Positions 12,482-24,215 are shown, counted from the first letter of the stretch. The stretch is 64,000 nucleotides of DNA from Bauldia litoralis (GCF_900104485.1 NZ_FMXQ01000002.1:186001-250000), one strand, 5' to 3'. The notes: a model not told the origin generated them from the sequence alone. Numbers and translations: made by a program.

Positions 12482-12509
12482 AGTATCCTGTTCTATATGT
12501 GTTCCGCAA
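12482..12509 (-). promoter_or_regulatory. lexA promoter with overlapping LexA (SOS) box
   Basis: GTTCTATATGTGTTC at 12490-12504 is an exact match to the alphaproteobacterial LexA box GTTC-N7-GTTC. On the lexA strand a -35-like TTGCGG (12509-12504) and a -10-like GATACT (12487-12482) with 16-base spacing bracket the box, so bound LexA would block RNA polymerase. A GAAC at 12476-12479 also forms an inverted repeat with the first GTTC. The remaining lexA-moeA gap up to 12665 shows nothing else recognisable. Confidence 0.85.
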
Positions 12510-12665
12510 CACTGAATATTCCGTAAAGCCGGCTCGTTGGAGAATTCCCTCTGAAGTCCGGGTGTTGCCGGCGATGACAGCGCCTTCGGCTTCGCCTGTC
12601 GCCGGTTTGTTCCTGCCCGTCATGCGTGCGTCGGACAAGACTGCGCCGGAATCTTGCGAGCCGGT

Positions 12666-13874
12666 TCAGCGCAACCGAATGATGTGGCAGGCGTCGCCGG
12701 CCCTGGCGGCAGTGGCTCCGGGCGCCCGGACCAGCAGGCAGTCAGCCGCCGCCAGTGTGGAGAGCATGGCGCTGTCCTGGATCGGCAAGGGCGCCACGAG
12801 CGGCAGGCCGGAATGGCCGGCCGCGATGGTGGCGCGGACGTAGTCCTGGCGACGATCGTTGGCCGGTATGTCGGCGGCCAGAACAGCCGGTTCGCTCTGA
12901 TCGCCATGGGCATGGCCAAGCAAGGCATGAACGAGAGGCCGAAGGAAAAGCAGGCCGCAAACGAAAGCCGACACCGGGTTGCCGGGGAGTCCCAGGACAC
13001 GTTGCGCGCCGAGGCGGCCATACATCAGGGGCTTGCCCGGCCGCATGGCGATCCGCCAGAAGTCCAGCGTCATGCCGCTCGTTACGAGTGCTTCCTTGAC
13101 GAGGTCGTGGTCGCCGACCGAGGCGCCGCCGATGGTGACCAGGATATCGGCGGGGAGGGCCGCGGCACGGGCGATGGCATCCCCGATGGCCTGCCGGTCG
13201 TCAGCGACGATGCCGAGATCGATCGCCTCGCCGCCGCAGGAGCGGATCATCGCCGCGAGGCCGACTGCATTGGAGGAGATGATCTGGTCGGGTCCCGGCA
13301 TGTCGCCGGGCGGCACCAGTTCGTCGCCGGTTGCAATCATTGCCACCCGTGGTCGACGGCGCACCGGGACGGTCCCGTGTCCCATCGCGGCGGCGAGCGA
13401 CAATTCCCTTGCGCCGAGGCGGGTGCCGACGGCGATCAGCGTATCCCCGGCGGCGAAATCGAGCGCCGCCCGCCGAACATGCCGACCGGCCGACACCGGT
13501 TCCCGGACGAGAATAGTGGTCGCGTCGATCCGCTCGGCGTTTTCCTGGATCAGGATCGTGTCGGCGCCGATGGGTACGGGGGCGCCCGTGAAGATGCGCA
13601 CCGTCTCGCCGGCTGACACCTGGCCGGCAAAGCCATGCCCGGCCGCGGCCGTTCCGATGACGGTCAGCCGCATGCCTTCTGTCGCGTCTTCGGCCCGCAG
13701 GGCGTAACCGTCCATGGCCGAGGCGGGGAAGGGCGGTTGCGACCGCTTGGATGCCAGGTCTTCGGCGAGCGTTCGCCCGTCGGCTTCGTCGAGCCGCACC
13801 GTCTCGGCCGCCAGCGGCGCGGAGGCGTCCCCGAGAATCCGGGCAATCGCCTCGTCGACCGACAGCAGGCTCAT
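12666..13874 (-). CDS. moeA: Molybdopterin molybdotransferase MoeA
   Basis: Inserts molybdate into adenylylated molybdopterin, the last step of molybdenum cofactor synthesis. The 402-residue protein starts [15 protein letters not shown], carries [16 protein letters not shown], the substrate-site stretch [16 protein letters not shown] and the [13 protein letters not shown] motif. Its start overlaps the end of moaC by four bases. Last gene of the long minus-strand operon that begins with the PpiD-like gene. Confidence 0.96.
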   Translation of the reverse strand: MSLLSVDEAIARILGDASAPLAAETVRLDEADGRTLAEDLASKRSQPPFPASAMDGYALRAEDATEGMRLTVIGTAAAGHGFAGQVSAGETVRIFTGAPVPIGADTILIQENAERIDATTILVREPVSAGRHVRRAALDFAAGDTLIAVGTRLGARELSLAAAMGHGTVPVRRRPRVAMIATGDELVPPGDMPGPDQIISSNAVGLAAMIRSCGGEAIDLGIVADDRQAIGDAIARAAALPADILVTIGGASVGDHDLVKEALVTSGMTLDFWRIAMRPGKPLMYGRLGAQRVLGLPGNPVSAFVCGLLFLRPLVHALLGHAHGDQSEPAVLAADIPANDRRQDYVRATIAAGHSGLPLVAPLPIQDSAMLSTLAAADCLLVRAPGATAARAGDACHIIRLR

Positions 13875-14359
13875 GGCGTCGTCGCCTGCCAGTCGCCGGA
13901 GCGTCCACCGCGCTTCTCGACCAGCCGGATGCCTGTGATGACCATGCCGCGATCGACGGCCTTCGCCATGTCGTAGATGGTCAGGCAGGCGACCGAGACG
14001 GCCGTCAGCGCTTCCATCTCGACGCCGGTCCGGTCGGCGACCTTCGTCGTCGCCCGGACGCGCACGCCCGGCAAGGCGTCGTCAGCCTCGATGTCGACCG
14101 TCACCTTCGACAATCCGATCGGATGGCAAAGGGGGATGAGTTCGTGGGTTTTCTTGGCCGCCATGATCCCGGCTATGCGGGCGGTGCCGATGACGTCGCC
14201 CTTCTTGGCGTCGCCGGACCGGATCAGGTCCAGCGTTTCACGGCTCATCACTACCGCGCCTTCGGCGACGGCGGTTCGCTCCGTTACCGGCTTGGCCGAT
14301 ACGTCGACCATGTTCGCCGCGCCGGCCTTGTCGAGGTGACTGAGCCCTTGTTCGCTCAT
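13871..14359 (-). CDS. moaC: Cyclic pyranopterin monophosphate synthase MoaC
   Basis: Works with MoaA to turn GTP into cyclic pyranopterin monophosphate. The 162-residue sequence has [21 protein letters not shown] at the start, [18 protein letters not shown] and [20 protein letters not shown], the family active-site landmarks. The start overlaps the GNAT gene stop by four bases and the end overlaps moeA by four bases, so all three are probably translationally coupled. Confidence 0.97.
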   Translation of the reverse strand: MSEQGLSHLDKAGAANMVDVSAKPVTERTAVAEGAVVMSRETLDLIRSGDAKKGDVIGTARIAGIMAAKKTHELIPLCHPIGLSKVTVDIEADDALPGVRVRATTKVADRTGVEMEALTAVSVACLTIYDMAKAVDRGMVITGIRLVEKRGGRSGDWQATTP

Positions 14360-14874
14360 TCAAGATCCAGCCGCATGAAGGCCCGTCGCTCGACCTCCAG
14401 TCCGTGCTGCTTTTCGAGCTTGTGCAGGATGTGAAGCGCCGGGGTCCATTCGGCCCGGCTGAGATAGCGGAAGCCGAGTTGCTCGTAGAGCGGGCCGTTC
14501 CACGCGACGTTGTGGAAAGTCGACAGGGTCAGGGCATTGACGCCCTCGGCACCGGCGAAGCGCGAAGCCTCCTCGATCAGCATGCGGCCGATACCCTGGC
14601 GTCCGTACTCCTCGGCGACCGAGATTTCGTAGATATGCGCGGCCTTGTCGAGCAGCCCGACGAGAATGAAACCGACCGGATAGTCGTCCTCCGGGCGAGC
14701 GGCGACAAAGGCTCCACCAAAGGCCGCAACCGTGCCGATGAACTCGGGGTCGGTCGGCTCGGCCTCGGCGATCGACTGCATGCCGATTTCGACAAAGCGC
14801 TGTGCCGCGCTCCGCTCGACATCGGCCAGAAGGTCGGCCTCGTCGAAATTGACCGGGCGGATGTTGAATTCCAT
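14356..14874 (-). CDS. GNAT-family N-acetyltransferase inside the trp-mo operon
   Basis: A 172-residue single GNAT domain with the acetyl-CoA site [16 protein letters not shown] (R/Q-x-x-G-x-G/A pattern) and the later [14 protein letters not shown] segment typical of motif B. Substrate unknown. It begins five bases after trpC and overlaps moaC by four, so it is expressed with both. trpC is normally followed directly by moaC in related genomes, which suggests this gene was inserted without breaking co-transcription. Small-molecule or protein N-terminal acetylation are both possible. Confidence 0.85.
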   Translation of the reverse strand: MEFNIRPVNFDEADLLADVERSAAQRFVEIGMQSIAEAEPTDPEFIGTVAAFGGAFVAARPEDDYPVGFILVGLLDKAAHIYEISVAEEYGRQGIGRMLIEEASRFAGAEGVNALTLSTFHNVAWNGPLYEQLGFRYLSRAEWTPALHILHKLEKQHGLEVERRAFMRLDLE

Positions 14875-14879
14875 GGCGT

Positions 14880-15683
14880 TCAGGCTCCCACCGTCGTGCC
14901 AAGCAGGGTGGCCGTGGCGGAGGCCACGTCGTCCTGCCGCATCAGGCTCTCACCGACGAGGAAGGCGCCGATGCCGACTTTCGCCAGGCGGTCGATGTCG
15001 GCTGGCGTGAAGATGCCGCTCTCGCCGACGACCAGCCTGTCGTCGGGAATCGTCGGGGCAAGACGCTCGCTGACAGCCAGTGACGTCTCAAAAGTCCGCA
15101 GGTCGCGGTTGTTGATGCCGATCAGGGGCGACGCCAGGGTCAACGCGCGCGCCAGTTCGGCGGCATTGTGCACCTCGACGAGGACATCCATCCCCAGTCC
15201 GTGCGCGGCGGCTTCGATGGCGCCAGCGTCAGCGTCGCTGACCGCGGCCATGATGATGAGGATGCAATCCGCTCCCATCGCCCGCGATTCATGGACCTGG
15301 TACGGCTCGTAGATGAAATCCTTGCGGAGCACCGGAAGGCTGACATTGTCCCGGGCGGCGATCAGAAAGTCCGGCGCACCCTGGAAGAACGGCCCGTCGG
15401 TCAGCACCGACAGGCAGGTCGCGCCGCCGATCTCATAGGCCCGGGCCAGCGACGGCGGATCGAAGTCGGCGCGGATCAGTCCCTTCGACGGGCTGGCTTT
15501 CTTGATCTCGGCGATCAGCGCCGGCCGGCCAGCGTCGACGGTCTTGCGCAGCGCCGCGGTGAAGCCGCGCGGCGGCGGCGCGGCGCGGGCCCGTCGCTCC
15601 ATCTCGGCCGGCGCGATCGCGTCCTTGGCGGCGGCGATCTCGGCGCGCTTGCTGGTTTCGATTGTGCGGAGGATGTCGGTCAT
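14880..15683 (-). CDS. trpC: Indole-3-glycerol-phosphate synthase TrpC
   Basis: Ring-closing step of tryptophan synthesis. The 267-residue TIM barrel shows [58 protein letters not shown] and VGESGI, all signature strands and active-site residues. The start MTDILRTIE at 15683 is chosen over a much longer in-frame extension that runs antisense-like through trpD. Single-function enzyme, not fused to TrpF. Confidence 0.97.
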   Translation of the reverse strand: MTDILRTIETSKRAEIAAAKDAIAPAEMERRARAAPPPRGFTAALRKTVDAGRPALIAEIKKASPSKGLIRADFDPPSLARAYEIGGATCLSVLTDGPFFQGAPDFLIAARDNVSLPVLRKDFIYEPYQVHESRAMGADCILIIMAAVSDADAGAIEAAAHGLGMDVLVEVHNAAELARALTLASPLIGINNRDLRTFETSLAVSERLAPTIPDDRLVVGESGIFTPADIDRLAKVGIGAFLVGESLMRQDDVASATATLLGTTVGA

Positions 15684-15687
15684 GGCC

Positions 15688-16701
15688 CTAGCCGTTCGAT
15701 GCCGCGACGAGCCGGTCAAGTCGCTCCCGCGCCTTGCCCGTATCGATCGCTTCCGCCGCCTTGGCGACACCGCCAGCGAGATCGTCCGCCAGCCCCGCGA
15801 CGACAAGCGCCGCGCCGGCATTGAGGAGGACGGTGTCGCGGTAGGCGCCCGTCGCGCCTTCGAGAACCTGCCGCAGCGCCTCGGCGTTATGCGCGGCGTC
15901 ACCGCCCTTGATCGCCTCGACAGGCGAGGGCGACAGGTCGGCATCCTCCGGGCGGATGGTGAAGACCGTGACCGTGCCGTTTTCCAGCGAGGCGACCTTT
16001 GTCTCGCCCGATGGCGAGATTTCGTCGAGCCCGCCATCGCCATGGACGACCCAGGCGCGCTCGGCGCCGAGGCTCCCCAGCACGTTGGCGAGTGGCTCGA
16101 CCCAATCCGGCGAGTAGACGCCGAGCAGGTAGCGCTTGACGCTCGCCGGGTTCGACAGCGGTCCGATCAGGTTGAAGATGGTCCGGAAGCCGAGTTCGGC
16201 GCGCACCGGGCCGACATGCTTCATCGCCGCGTGGTGGGCCGGCGCGAACATGAAGCCGATGCCGGCGTCGCGCACGCATGCCCCGATCTGGTCGGGCGTC
16301 AGCTCGATGTTGACGCCAAGCGCCGCCAGCGTGTCGGCGGCGCCGGACTTCGAGGTGAGGGCGCGGTTGCCGTGCTTGGCCACCGGTACCCCTGCGCCCG
16401 CCACGACGAAGGCCGCGGTGGTCGAGATGTTGTAGCTGCCCGAGGCGTCGCCGCCGGTGCCGACCACGTCGATCGCATCGGCCGGCGCGGCGACCGGCGT
16501 CATCTTGGCCCGCATCGTCGATACCGCGCCGGCGATCTCGTCGACGGTCTCGCCGCGCAGGCGCAACGCGGTGAGGAAGGCGGCGATCTGCGGCGGGCTC
16601 GCCTCGCCCGACATGATGATGTCGAAGGCGTCGCGCGACTCCTCGCGGCTGAGCGTTTCGCCCGCCGCGACCTTGCCGATGGTCGCTTTCAGGTCAGGCA
16701 T
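15688..16701 (-). CDS. trpD: Anthranilate phosphoribosyltransferase TrpD
   Basis: Transfers phosphoribose from PRPP to anthranilate. The 337-residue protein has the [18 protein letters not shown]-terminal helix region, [20 protein letters not shown] for the PRPP site, [21 protein letters not shown] and [14 protein letters not shown]. It ends four bases before trpC begins and starts nine bases after trpG. Confidence 0.97.
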   Translation of the reverse strand: MPDLKATIGKVAAGETLSREESRDAFDIIMSGEASPPQIAAFLTALRLRGETVDEIAGAVSTMRAKMTPVAAPADAIDVVGTGGDASGSYNISTTAAFVVAGAGVPVAKHGNRALTSKSGAADTLAALGVNIELTPDQIGACVRDAGIGFMFAPAHHAAMKHVGPVRAELGFRTIFNLIGPLSNPASVKRYLLGVYSPDWVEPLANVLGSLGAERAWVVHGDGGLDEISPSGETKVASLENGTVTVFTIRPEDADLSPSPVEAIKGGDAAHNAEALRQVLEGATGAYRDTVLLNAGAALVVAGLADDLAGGVAKAAEAIDTGKARERLDRLVAASNG

Positions 16702-16710
16702 CTTTCCTCC

Positions 16711-17322
16711 TCAGGCGACCGAACGCTCGACACGATGCGTGGCGTTCCACGCCGCCGCGATGTCGAGGAAGTTCTTCAGGATCCGGTGGCCGTGCTCGGA
16801 GGCGATCGACTCGGGATGGAACTGCACGCCATGCACCGGGTGGGTCTTGTGCATCGCCCCCATGATGACGCCGTCATCGGCCGTCGCGGTCACCTCCATC
16901 ACCTCCGGCATGCTCTCCGGCGCGATGGTCAGCGAGTGGTAGCGCGTCGCCTGGAAATCGTCGTTGATGCCGCGAAACACCGACTGGCCGGTGTGGTGGA
17001 TGGTGCTGAGCTTGCCATGCATCAGGCTCGGCGCCCGTACCACCGTGCCGCCATAGACCTGGCCGATCGCCTGGTGACCGAGACAGACGCCGAAGATCGG
17101 CAGCTCCGCCCCGACCCGCTCGATCAGCGAGAGGCAGATACCGGCTTCGTTCGGCGTGCAGGGCCCGGGCGAGATGACGATCGCCTCCGGGTCCATGGCA
17201 ACCGCCTCGTCGACGGTGATCTTGTCGTTGCGGCGCACGGCGAGCTTCGCCCCCAGCTCGCCGAGAAAATGGACGAGGTTGTAGGTGAAGCTGTCGTAGT
17301 TATCGATGACGAGGATGGTCAT
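16711..17322 (-). CDS. trpG: Anthranilate synthase component II (glutamine amidotransferase) TrpG
   Basis: Provides ammonia from glutamine to TrpE. The 203-residue class I amidotransferase has the nucleophile motif GVCLGHQAIG, ISPGPCTP, and the His-Glu pair in VQFHPES. It is a stand-alone subunit: many rhizobia instead have a fused TrpE(G), so this arrangement is informative about lineage. Ten bases separate it from trpE. Confidence 0.96.
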   Translation of the reverse strand: MTILVIDNYDSFTYNLVHFLGELGAKLAVRRNDKITVDEAVAMDPEAIVISPGPCTPNEAGICLSLIERVGAELPIFGVCLGHQAIGQVYGGTVVRAPSLMHGKLSTIHHTGQSVFRGINDDFQATRYHSLTIAPESMPEVMEVTATADDGVIMGAMHKTHPVHGVQFHPESIASEHGHRILKNFLDIAAAWNATHRVERSVA

Positions 17323-17332
17323 TGTCCGACCC

Positions 17333-18847
17333 TCATTGTCCTCTGCCGACGCCGGACGCGAACCTTACCGCTTCTTCGGCCGCGCGGAAAAGGGCGCGCG
17401 ACTTGGCGACACATTCGGCATGCTCCTTCTCCGGCACGGAGTCGGCGACGATGCCGGCCCCGGCCTGCACATACATCTTGCCGTCCTTGATGATCGAGGT
17501 CCTGAGGATGATGCAGGAATCCATGTCGCCATTGGCGGTGAAATAGCCGACGCAGCCGGCATAGATGCTGCGCTTTTCAAGCTCGAGTTCGTCGATGATC
17601 TCCATCGCCCGGACCTTGGGCGCGCCGGATACAGTGCCGGCCGGAAACCCTGCCGCGAGCGCCGACAACGCGTCGTGCTCGGGCGACAGCTTGCCCACCA
17701 CGTTCGAGACGATGTGCATCACGTGGCTGTAGTATTCGGGGAAGAACTGCCCGGTGACCTCGACGCTGCCGATCTCGGCGACGCGGCCGACGTCATTGCG
17801 GCCCAGGTCGAGCAGCATCAGGTGCTCGGCCCGTTCCTTGGGGTCGGCGAGAAGTTCCGCCTCCAGCGCCTTGTCCTCTTCCGGATTGCCGCCGCGCGGC
17901 CGGGTCCCGGCGATCGGCCGGATCGTCACCTCGCCGTCGCGGACCCGCACGAGGATCTCGGGGCTGGAGCCGGCAACGGCGAAATCGCCGAAGTCGAGGT
18001 AGTAGAGATAGGGCGACGGGTTCACCCGGCGGAGCGCCCGGTAGAGCGCAAAGGGGGGCAGCGAGAAGGGGGCCTCGAACCGCTGGGAGAGCACCACCTG
18101 GAAGATGTCGCCGGCGGCGATGTAGTCCTTCGCCCGCGCCACCATCTCGAGGTAGCGTTCGGGCGGCGTATTGGAGACGACCGGCATGTCCGGATCGACA
18201 TCGACGGCCTCGAAGGACTTGTCGAGCGGCATGTCGAGGGCTTCGACGACCTCGGTCAGCCGGTCGATGGCACGGGCGTAGTCGGTGGCGGGACTGACGT
18301 CGGTGGACGGTCGGACCGGCGTCACCACGGTGATCTCGTCACGAACGGAATCGAATACGACGATCACCGTCGGCCGCAGGAGGATGGTGTCGGGGAAACC
18401 CAGCGGATCCGGGTTCGGCGACGGCAGCTCTTCCATCTGCCGCACCATGTCGTAGCCGAGATACCCGTAGATTCCGGCGGCCATCGGGGGCAGGTCCTCG
18501 GGAAGTTCGATCCGGGACTCTTCGATCAGGCCGCGCAGTGCCGTCAGCGGCGGCTCCGGCAGCGGCTCGAAAACATCCGGCGTCGTGCGGGCGTTGCGAT
18601 TGATCTCGACCCGCTCGCCGAAGGTACGGAAGATGAGGTCTGGTTCGATTCCGATGATCGAGTAGCGGCCGCGCACCGCGCCGCCTTCGACCGATTCAAG
18701 CAGGAAGCAGTTGGCCCGCCCGGCCGACAGCTTCAGCATCGCCGAAACCGGGGTTTCGAGATCGGCCACCAGCCGCGTCCAGCAGACCTGCGCCTTGCCG
18801 GCGCCGTGGACGCGCGCAAAGTCCGTTTCTGCGGGTTCGACCAGCAT
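17333..18847 (-). CDS. trpE: Anthranilate synthase component I TrpE
   Basis: Converts chorismate to anthranilate. The 504-residue protein has the tryptophan-feedback motif LLESVEGG near residue 48, and the chorismate-binding core with SSPEILVRV, RPIAGTRPRGG, LMLLDLGRNDVGRV, GTVSGAPKVRAMEIIDELE and GAGIVADS. It starts 21 bases after the foldase gene, leaving no room for a leader-peptide attenuator; regulation, if any, must lie further upstream or be by feedback inhibition. Confidence 0.97.
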   Translation of the reverse strand: MLVEPAETDFARVHGAGKAQVCWTRLVADLETPVSAMLKLSAGRANCFLLESVEGGAVRGRYSIIGIEPDLIFRTFGERVEINRNARTTPDVFEPLPEPPLTALRGLIEESRIELPEDLPPMAAGIYGYLGYDMVRQMEELPSPNPDPLGFPDTILLRPTVIVVFDSVRDEITVVTPVRPSTDVSPATDYARAIDRLTEVVEALDMPLDKSFEAVDVDPDMPVVSNTPPERYLEMVARAKDYIAAGDIFQVVLSQRFEAPFSLPPFALYRALRRVNPSPYLYYLDFGDFAVAGSSPEILVRVRDGEVTIRPIAGTRPRGGNPEEDKALEAELLADPKERAEHLMLLDLGRNDVGRVAEIGSVEVTGQFFPEYYSHVMHIVSNVVGKLSPEHDALSALAAGFPAGTVSGAPKVRAMEIIDELELEKRSIYAGCVGYFTANGDMDSCIILRTSIIKDGKMYVQAGAGIVADSVPEKEHAECVAKSRALFRAAEEAVRFASGVGRGQ

Positions 18848-18868
18848 CGGCTTTCATGTCCGCCCGGA

Positions 18869-20770
18869 TCAGACGCCGGGATCGGTCGCGCCGATCAACT
18901 GCTGCAACGTCGCCTGGTTGACCGAGACGCCCAGCCGATCCTGCAACTGGGCGATATACTGCTGGAGGAGATCGTTGGTGAGGTCGCCGGACAGGCGCTG
19001 TTCGGTCTCGGCCATCTCCGGCGCGCCGGAGAAATACGGCGGCACGGTCACGTCCGTGACGACCAGGACGATCTTGGCATCGTCCGCACCCGGGGCGACC
19101 CCGGCATAGCCTTTCGGGCCGTTGAAAGCCTCCTGGATCGCCTGGGCGGTCAGGGCGCCCGATGCCTGGGTGGAGCGCTTGATGGCGTCCGCGGTCGCGG
19201 GCTCGACACCGATCTCGGTCGCCACGTCATCGATGGCGTCGCCACGGGCGAGCCGGTCACGGTTCTGCTCGGCAAGTTCGGTCAGCTTTTCGTCGACCTT
19301 GGCCGTCTTGAAGGCGGTGATGACCTTCTCGCGGACCTCCGACAATTCGCGGTCGCGGTCGGCGCTGACCGCCGTGACGTCATACCAGACGTATCCGCCC
19401 TCGATCGGGATCGCGTTGTTCTCGAGGCCGACATCCGACTCGAAAACCGCCGAAACCAGCTCGTTTCCGCCCGGAAGATCGGCAATCGCGACGCCGTCGA
19501 CGTTGTTGCCGGTCGCGTCGATACCCGGATAGGTGACCAGCTTGAGGCCATAATTCGAGGCGATTTCCTGGAGCGTCGCGCCGCCGGCACGGGCATCCTC
19601 GATCACGTCGAACTGGTCGGTGATCTCCTGCGCGGCGCGGGCCGCGGCCAGTTCCTGCTTGATCTCGGCCTTGGCGTCTTCGAAGCTGGTGACGACCTCG
19701 GGCTCGATGGCGGTCACCCGCACGATGACCGGTCCGAACCGCCCTTCGACGATGCCGCTGACGCTGCCCTCGGTCAGCGAGAAGGCGGCCTCGGCGACGT
19801 CCGGGTCGGAGATCTTGTCGCGGGTGATCAGGCCGAGGTCGACATCCGCGTCCGTCAGGCCGCGATCGGCCTTCAACGCGTCGAAGGTCTTGCCATCGGC
19901 AAGCGCCGATGCGGCTTCGGTGGCGTCCGCCATGTCCTTGAAGACGATCTGCTCGACCTGCCGGCGTTCCGGCTCGGTAAAGCGCGTCGCCAGTTGGGAG
20001 TCATAGACCTTCTGGGCTTCTTCGTCGGACACATCGCCGGTATTGGCCATGTCCTCCGGCGTCATCCGGACGACGCTGACCGAACGAAGCTCAGGCGTCC
20101 GCCAGTCGCTCTTGTTCTCGTTGAAGAAGGTGGTGAGTTCGGTCTCCGTCGGATCGGCGACCGCGCCGACCTGATCGGGCGTCAGCACCAGATAGGCGAT
20201 GCTCCGCTCTTCGTTGAGATAGTCGTGGAAGGCCCGCAGATAGGCATCCGGCGGCTCCATCGCGCCGACGACGGCCGATGCAAGCTGCTGGCGAACGTAG
20301 CTTTTCTGGAGCTCGGCAACGAACTGATCCTCCGTCATCCCGGCATTGTTGATCACCTGGATGAAGCGGTTGCGATCGAAGCTGCCGGTCGGACCCTGGA
20401 ACGTCGGGTCGTCCTTGATCTGCGTGGCCAGTGTCTCTCCCGAGACGCCGAGGCCCAGCGTGTCGGCTTCGTCATTGAGGGTTGCTTCGGTGACCAGTCG
20501 GCCGAGGACCTGGCCCGGGATTCCGAAGAGCCGCGCCTGCTCGTCAGTGACCGCCTGGCCGATCTGCTGGCCAAGCCGGCGCTTGGCGAGATCGTATTCG
20601 CGGAAGAATTGCTGGGCCGAAACATCGGTCTTGCCGACCGTGGCGACGGTGTCGCCCTGGAAACCGGTCAGGAAACCCGAGACCCCCCAGACGGCGAAAC
20701 TGACCACCAGAAGGGCGATGAACAACTGGGCGATCCAGCCCCCGGCGCCTTTGCGCAGCGCATTAAGCAT
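18869..20770 (-). CDS. SurA N-terminal/PpiD-type peptidylprolyl isomerase, membrane-anchored
   Basis: A 633-residue periplasmic foldase-like protein. Residues 10-33 form an uncleaved membrane anchor after a basic N-terminus (LRKGAGGWIAQLF...), followed by a SurA-type N-terminal helical domain, then a parvulin-like domain near 260-360 (TEPERRQVEQIVFKDMADATE, GLITRDKISDPDVAEAAFSLTEG) and a helical C-terminus. Architecture matches PpiD. It is the first gene of the operon into trpE, a layout seen in related Rhizobiales. The gene faces away from tpiA across a 161-base divergent region. Confidence 0.9.
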   Translation of the reverse strand: MLNALRKGAGGWIAQLFIALLVVSFAVWGVSGFLTGFQGDTVATVGKTDVSAQQFFREYDLAKRRLGQQIGQAVTDEQARLFGIPGQVLGRLVTEATLNDEADTLGLGVSGETLATQIKDDPTFQGPTGSFDRNRFIQVINNAGMTEDQFVAELQKSYVRQQLASAVVGAMEPPDAYLRAFHDYLNEERSIAYLVLTPDQVGAVADPTETELTTFFNENKSDWRTPELRSVSVVRMTPEDMANTGDVSDEEAQKVYDSQLATRFTEPERRQVEQIVFKDMADATEAASALADGKTFDALKADRGLTDADVDLGLITRDKISDPDVAEAAFSLTEGSVSGIVEGRFGPVIVRVTAIEPEVVTSFEDAKAEIKQELAAARAAQEITDQFDVIEDARAGGATLQEIASNYGLKLVTYPGIDATGNNVDGVAIADLPGGNELVSAVFESDVGLENNAIPIEGGYVWYDVTAVSADRDRELSEVREKVITAFKTAKVDEKLTELAEQNRDRLARGDAIDDVATEIGVEPATADAIKRSTQASGALTAQAIQEAFNGPKGYAGVAPGADDAKIVLVVTDVTVPPYFSGAPEMAETEQRLSGDLTNDLLQQYIAQLQDRLGVSVNQATLQQLIGATDPGV

Positions 20771-20931
20771 CGGTATTCCTTACAAATCGGCGGCACACGA
20801 TCCTCGCGCGCCGCCCCCACGAATTCGGCCGGATAATAGGCAGGGCTCCGATCCGCCGCAAGGCGAGCGCACTTTGAATTCCCGCCGGATTTTGATACCG
20901 CTCCCGTCATTCCGAAAAGGGGAGCTTCGAA

Positions 20932-21678
20932 ATGGCCGTCAACAGGCCGCTGATCGCGGGCAACTGGAAGATGAACGGGGTGAGGGCAAACCTCGCTGAA
21001 ATCGATGCGTTGGTTGCCGGAATCGCCGGTGCGGACTGCGATGTCGCCATCTGTCCGCCAGCCACGCTGATCTCGGAGGCAGCCGGGAGGGCCGGGGATT
21101 CGGGCCTGATGATCGGCGGTCAGGACTGCCATACCGCCGCCAATGGCGCCCATACCGGCGATACCGCCGCCGAAATGATCGCCGATGCCGGCGGCAAGCT
21201 GGTCATCGTCGGCCACTCGGAGCGCCGCGCCGACCATGGCGAAGGCGACGCCCTGGTGCGCGCCAAGGCGGAAGCCGGCTGGCGGGCCGGGCTGCTGGTC
21301 ATCCTGTGTGTCGGCGAGACCGAAGCGCACCGGCGTGCCGACCAGACCCTCGACGTGCTTTCCCAGCAGCTTGCCGGCTCGGTGCCGGACGGCGCCACGG
21401 CCGACAAGCTGGTCGTTGCCTATGAGCCGGTCTGGGCGATCGGAACCGGGCTGACGCCATCAAATGATGACATCCAGGCGGCCCATGCCCATATACGCGG
21501 CGAACTGGTTGCTCGCCTCGGCCCGGAAGCGGCTGGAATCCGACTTCTCTACGGTGGTTCGGTCAAGCCGGGCAATGCTTCGGAAATCCTGCCGTTGCCG
21601 GATGTCGATGGTGCATTGGTTGGCGGAGCAAGCCTCAAAGCCGCCGATTTCCTAGGTATTATCGCGGCGGCCGGATAA
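20932..21678 (+). CDS. tpiA: Triosephosphate isomerase TpiA
   Basis: Interconverts dihydroxyacetone phosphate and glyceraldehyde 3-phosphate. The 248-residue TIM barrel shows GNWKMNG (active-site Lys), VGHSERR (catalytic His), [10 protein letters not shown] (catalytic Glu) and LYGGSVKP for phosphate binding. The start has AAGGGGAG a few bases upstream. Divergent from the foldase-trp operon. Confidence 0.97.
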   Translation: MAVNRPLIAGNWKMNGVRANLAEIDALVAGIAGADCDVAICPPATLISEAAGRAGDSGLMIGGQDCHTAANGAHTGDTAAEMIADAGGKLVIVGHSERRADHGEGDALVRAKAEAGWRAGLLVILCVGETEAHRRADQTLDVLSQQLAGSVPDGATADKLVVAYEPVWAIGTGLTPSNDDIQAAHAHIRGELVARLGPEAAGIRLLYGGSVKPGNASEILPLPDVDGALVGGASLKAADFLGIIAAAG

Positions 21679-21748
21679 CGCAGGCAAGCGGGTGGCAAGG
21701 CAGAGCGGCTTCGTGTACAAGGCGCTGACTTCAAGGACAGTTTGATCA

Positions 21749-22180
21749 ATGGAAACCGTAATCATCGTCATTCACCTGATGGTGATCGTGGCGCTTATCG
21801 CAGTGGTCCTCCTTCAGCGCTCCGAAGGTGGTGCGCTGGGAATTGGTGGTGGTGGCGGCGGCAACTTCATGTCGACCCGCGGCCAGACCAACGTTCTGAC
21901 GCGCACGACCGCAATCCTTGCCGCCGCGTTCTTCGCGACCTCGATCGCGTTGACGATCCTGTCGCGGTACCAGGCAGGCCCCGCCTCGATTCTCGACAAC
22001 GTCGAGTCGACCCCGGCGCCGATCAGCACCGAGGACACCGGCGGCGGTTCCGACGGTTCCGGCAGCGGCACGTCAGGACCGGGCATTCTCGACGAATTGC
22101 AGGCGATCACGCCGGTTCCGACCGGGGAATCCGACGCTCCGGCCGCGGATCCTGCCAGTCCGCAGGTCCCGACCGACTAG
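21749..22180 (+). CDS. secG: Preprotein translocase subunit SecG
   Basis: Small membrane subunit of SecYEG. The 143-residue protein has two transmembrane helices (about 3-22 and 50-70) around the conserved LLQRSEGGALGIGGGGG loop and FMSTRGQTNVLTRTT. The remaining half is an acidic, Pro/Ser/Gly-rich tail, common in alphaproteobacterial SecG. Between tpiA and pyrG, the conserved position. A strong terminator follows. Confidence 0.96.
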   Translation: METVIIVIHLMVIVALIAVVLLQRSEGGALGIGGGGGGNFMSTRGQTNVLTRTTAILAAAFFATSIALTILSRYQAGPASILDNVESTPAPISTEDTGGGSDGSGSGTSGPGILDELQAITPVPTGESDAPAADPASPQVPTD

Positions 22181-22195
22181 TGTCGACACGCGAAT

Positions 22196-22242
22196 GCGGC
22201 CGACCTGGCGTGAAGCTTTCCGCCGGGTCGACCGCTTTTTTT
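22196..22242 (+). terminator. Strong rho-independent terminator after secG
   Basis: GCGGCCGACCTGGCG pairs with CGCCGGGTCGACCGC (15 positions, one mismatch and one G-T wobble) around a ten-base loop, followed by seven T. It begins 16 bases after the secG stop and ends about 58 bases before pyrG, so pyrG likely has its own promoter. Confidence 0.9.
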
Positions 22243-22294
22243 CATCAATGGCCGTTTTCGACTCTGCGAATCAGCCCCTGACCGATTAGGGTAG

Positions 22295-23932
<1,638 letters not shown>

Positions 23933-24215
23933 GAACGTCGGCGGTGTCCCGGGCTGCCCCGGAGACGCGTTCGGACGGCCACGGGCGGTGTCAGAAACGC
24001 TGCGCGGCAGGCGAGGGCGGCGGCGAATCACGGCACGGGACGGGCTGAATCAGCCGCGCCCCATCGAGACGCTGTCTCGCTGCCGTCGCAAACCGTGTCC
24101 CAACCGCCACAGCTTTCGGTTGCCTTCGGCTGATCATTTTCCGGCCCAGTTCCCGCCGGATTGGCGGGTCACGTTCCGCGTCGTGCCGGGGGGCACACCG
24201 GAGGGATTGATCACC

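Noticed and set aside
12405-12638. A 77-codon minus-strand frame across the lexA promoter
   Set aside because: It would cover the LexA box and overlap lexA out of frame, has no ribosome site and no recognisable domain.
14880-16043. A 120-residue N-terminal extension of TrpC
   Set aside because: The extra residues are Arg/Ser/Pro-rich and run through trpD in another frame; the family start MTDILRTIE fits at 15683.
18848-18868. A tryptophan leader peptide/attenuator before trpE
   Set aside because: Only 21 bases separate trpE from the preceding gene, too few for a leader peptide and alternative hairpins.
17306-20836. A 1176-codon open frame on the plus strand opposite trpE and the PpiD-like gene
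   Set aside because: It is the antisense shadow of two well-identified genes; high GC keeps the opposite frame open, its product is Arg/Gly/Asp-rich with no domain, and it has no ribosome site.
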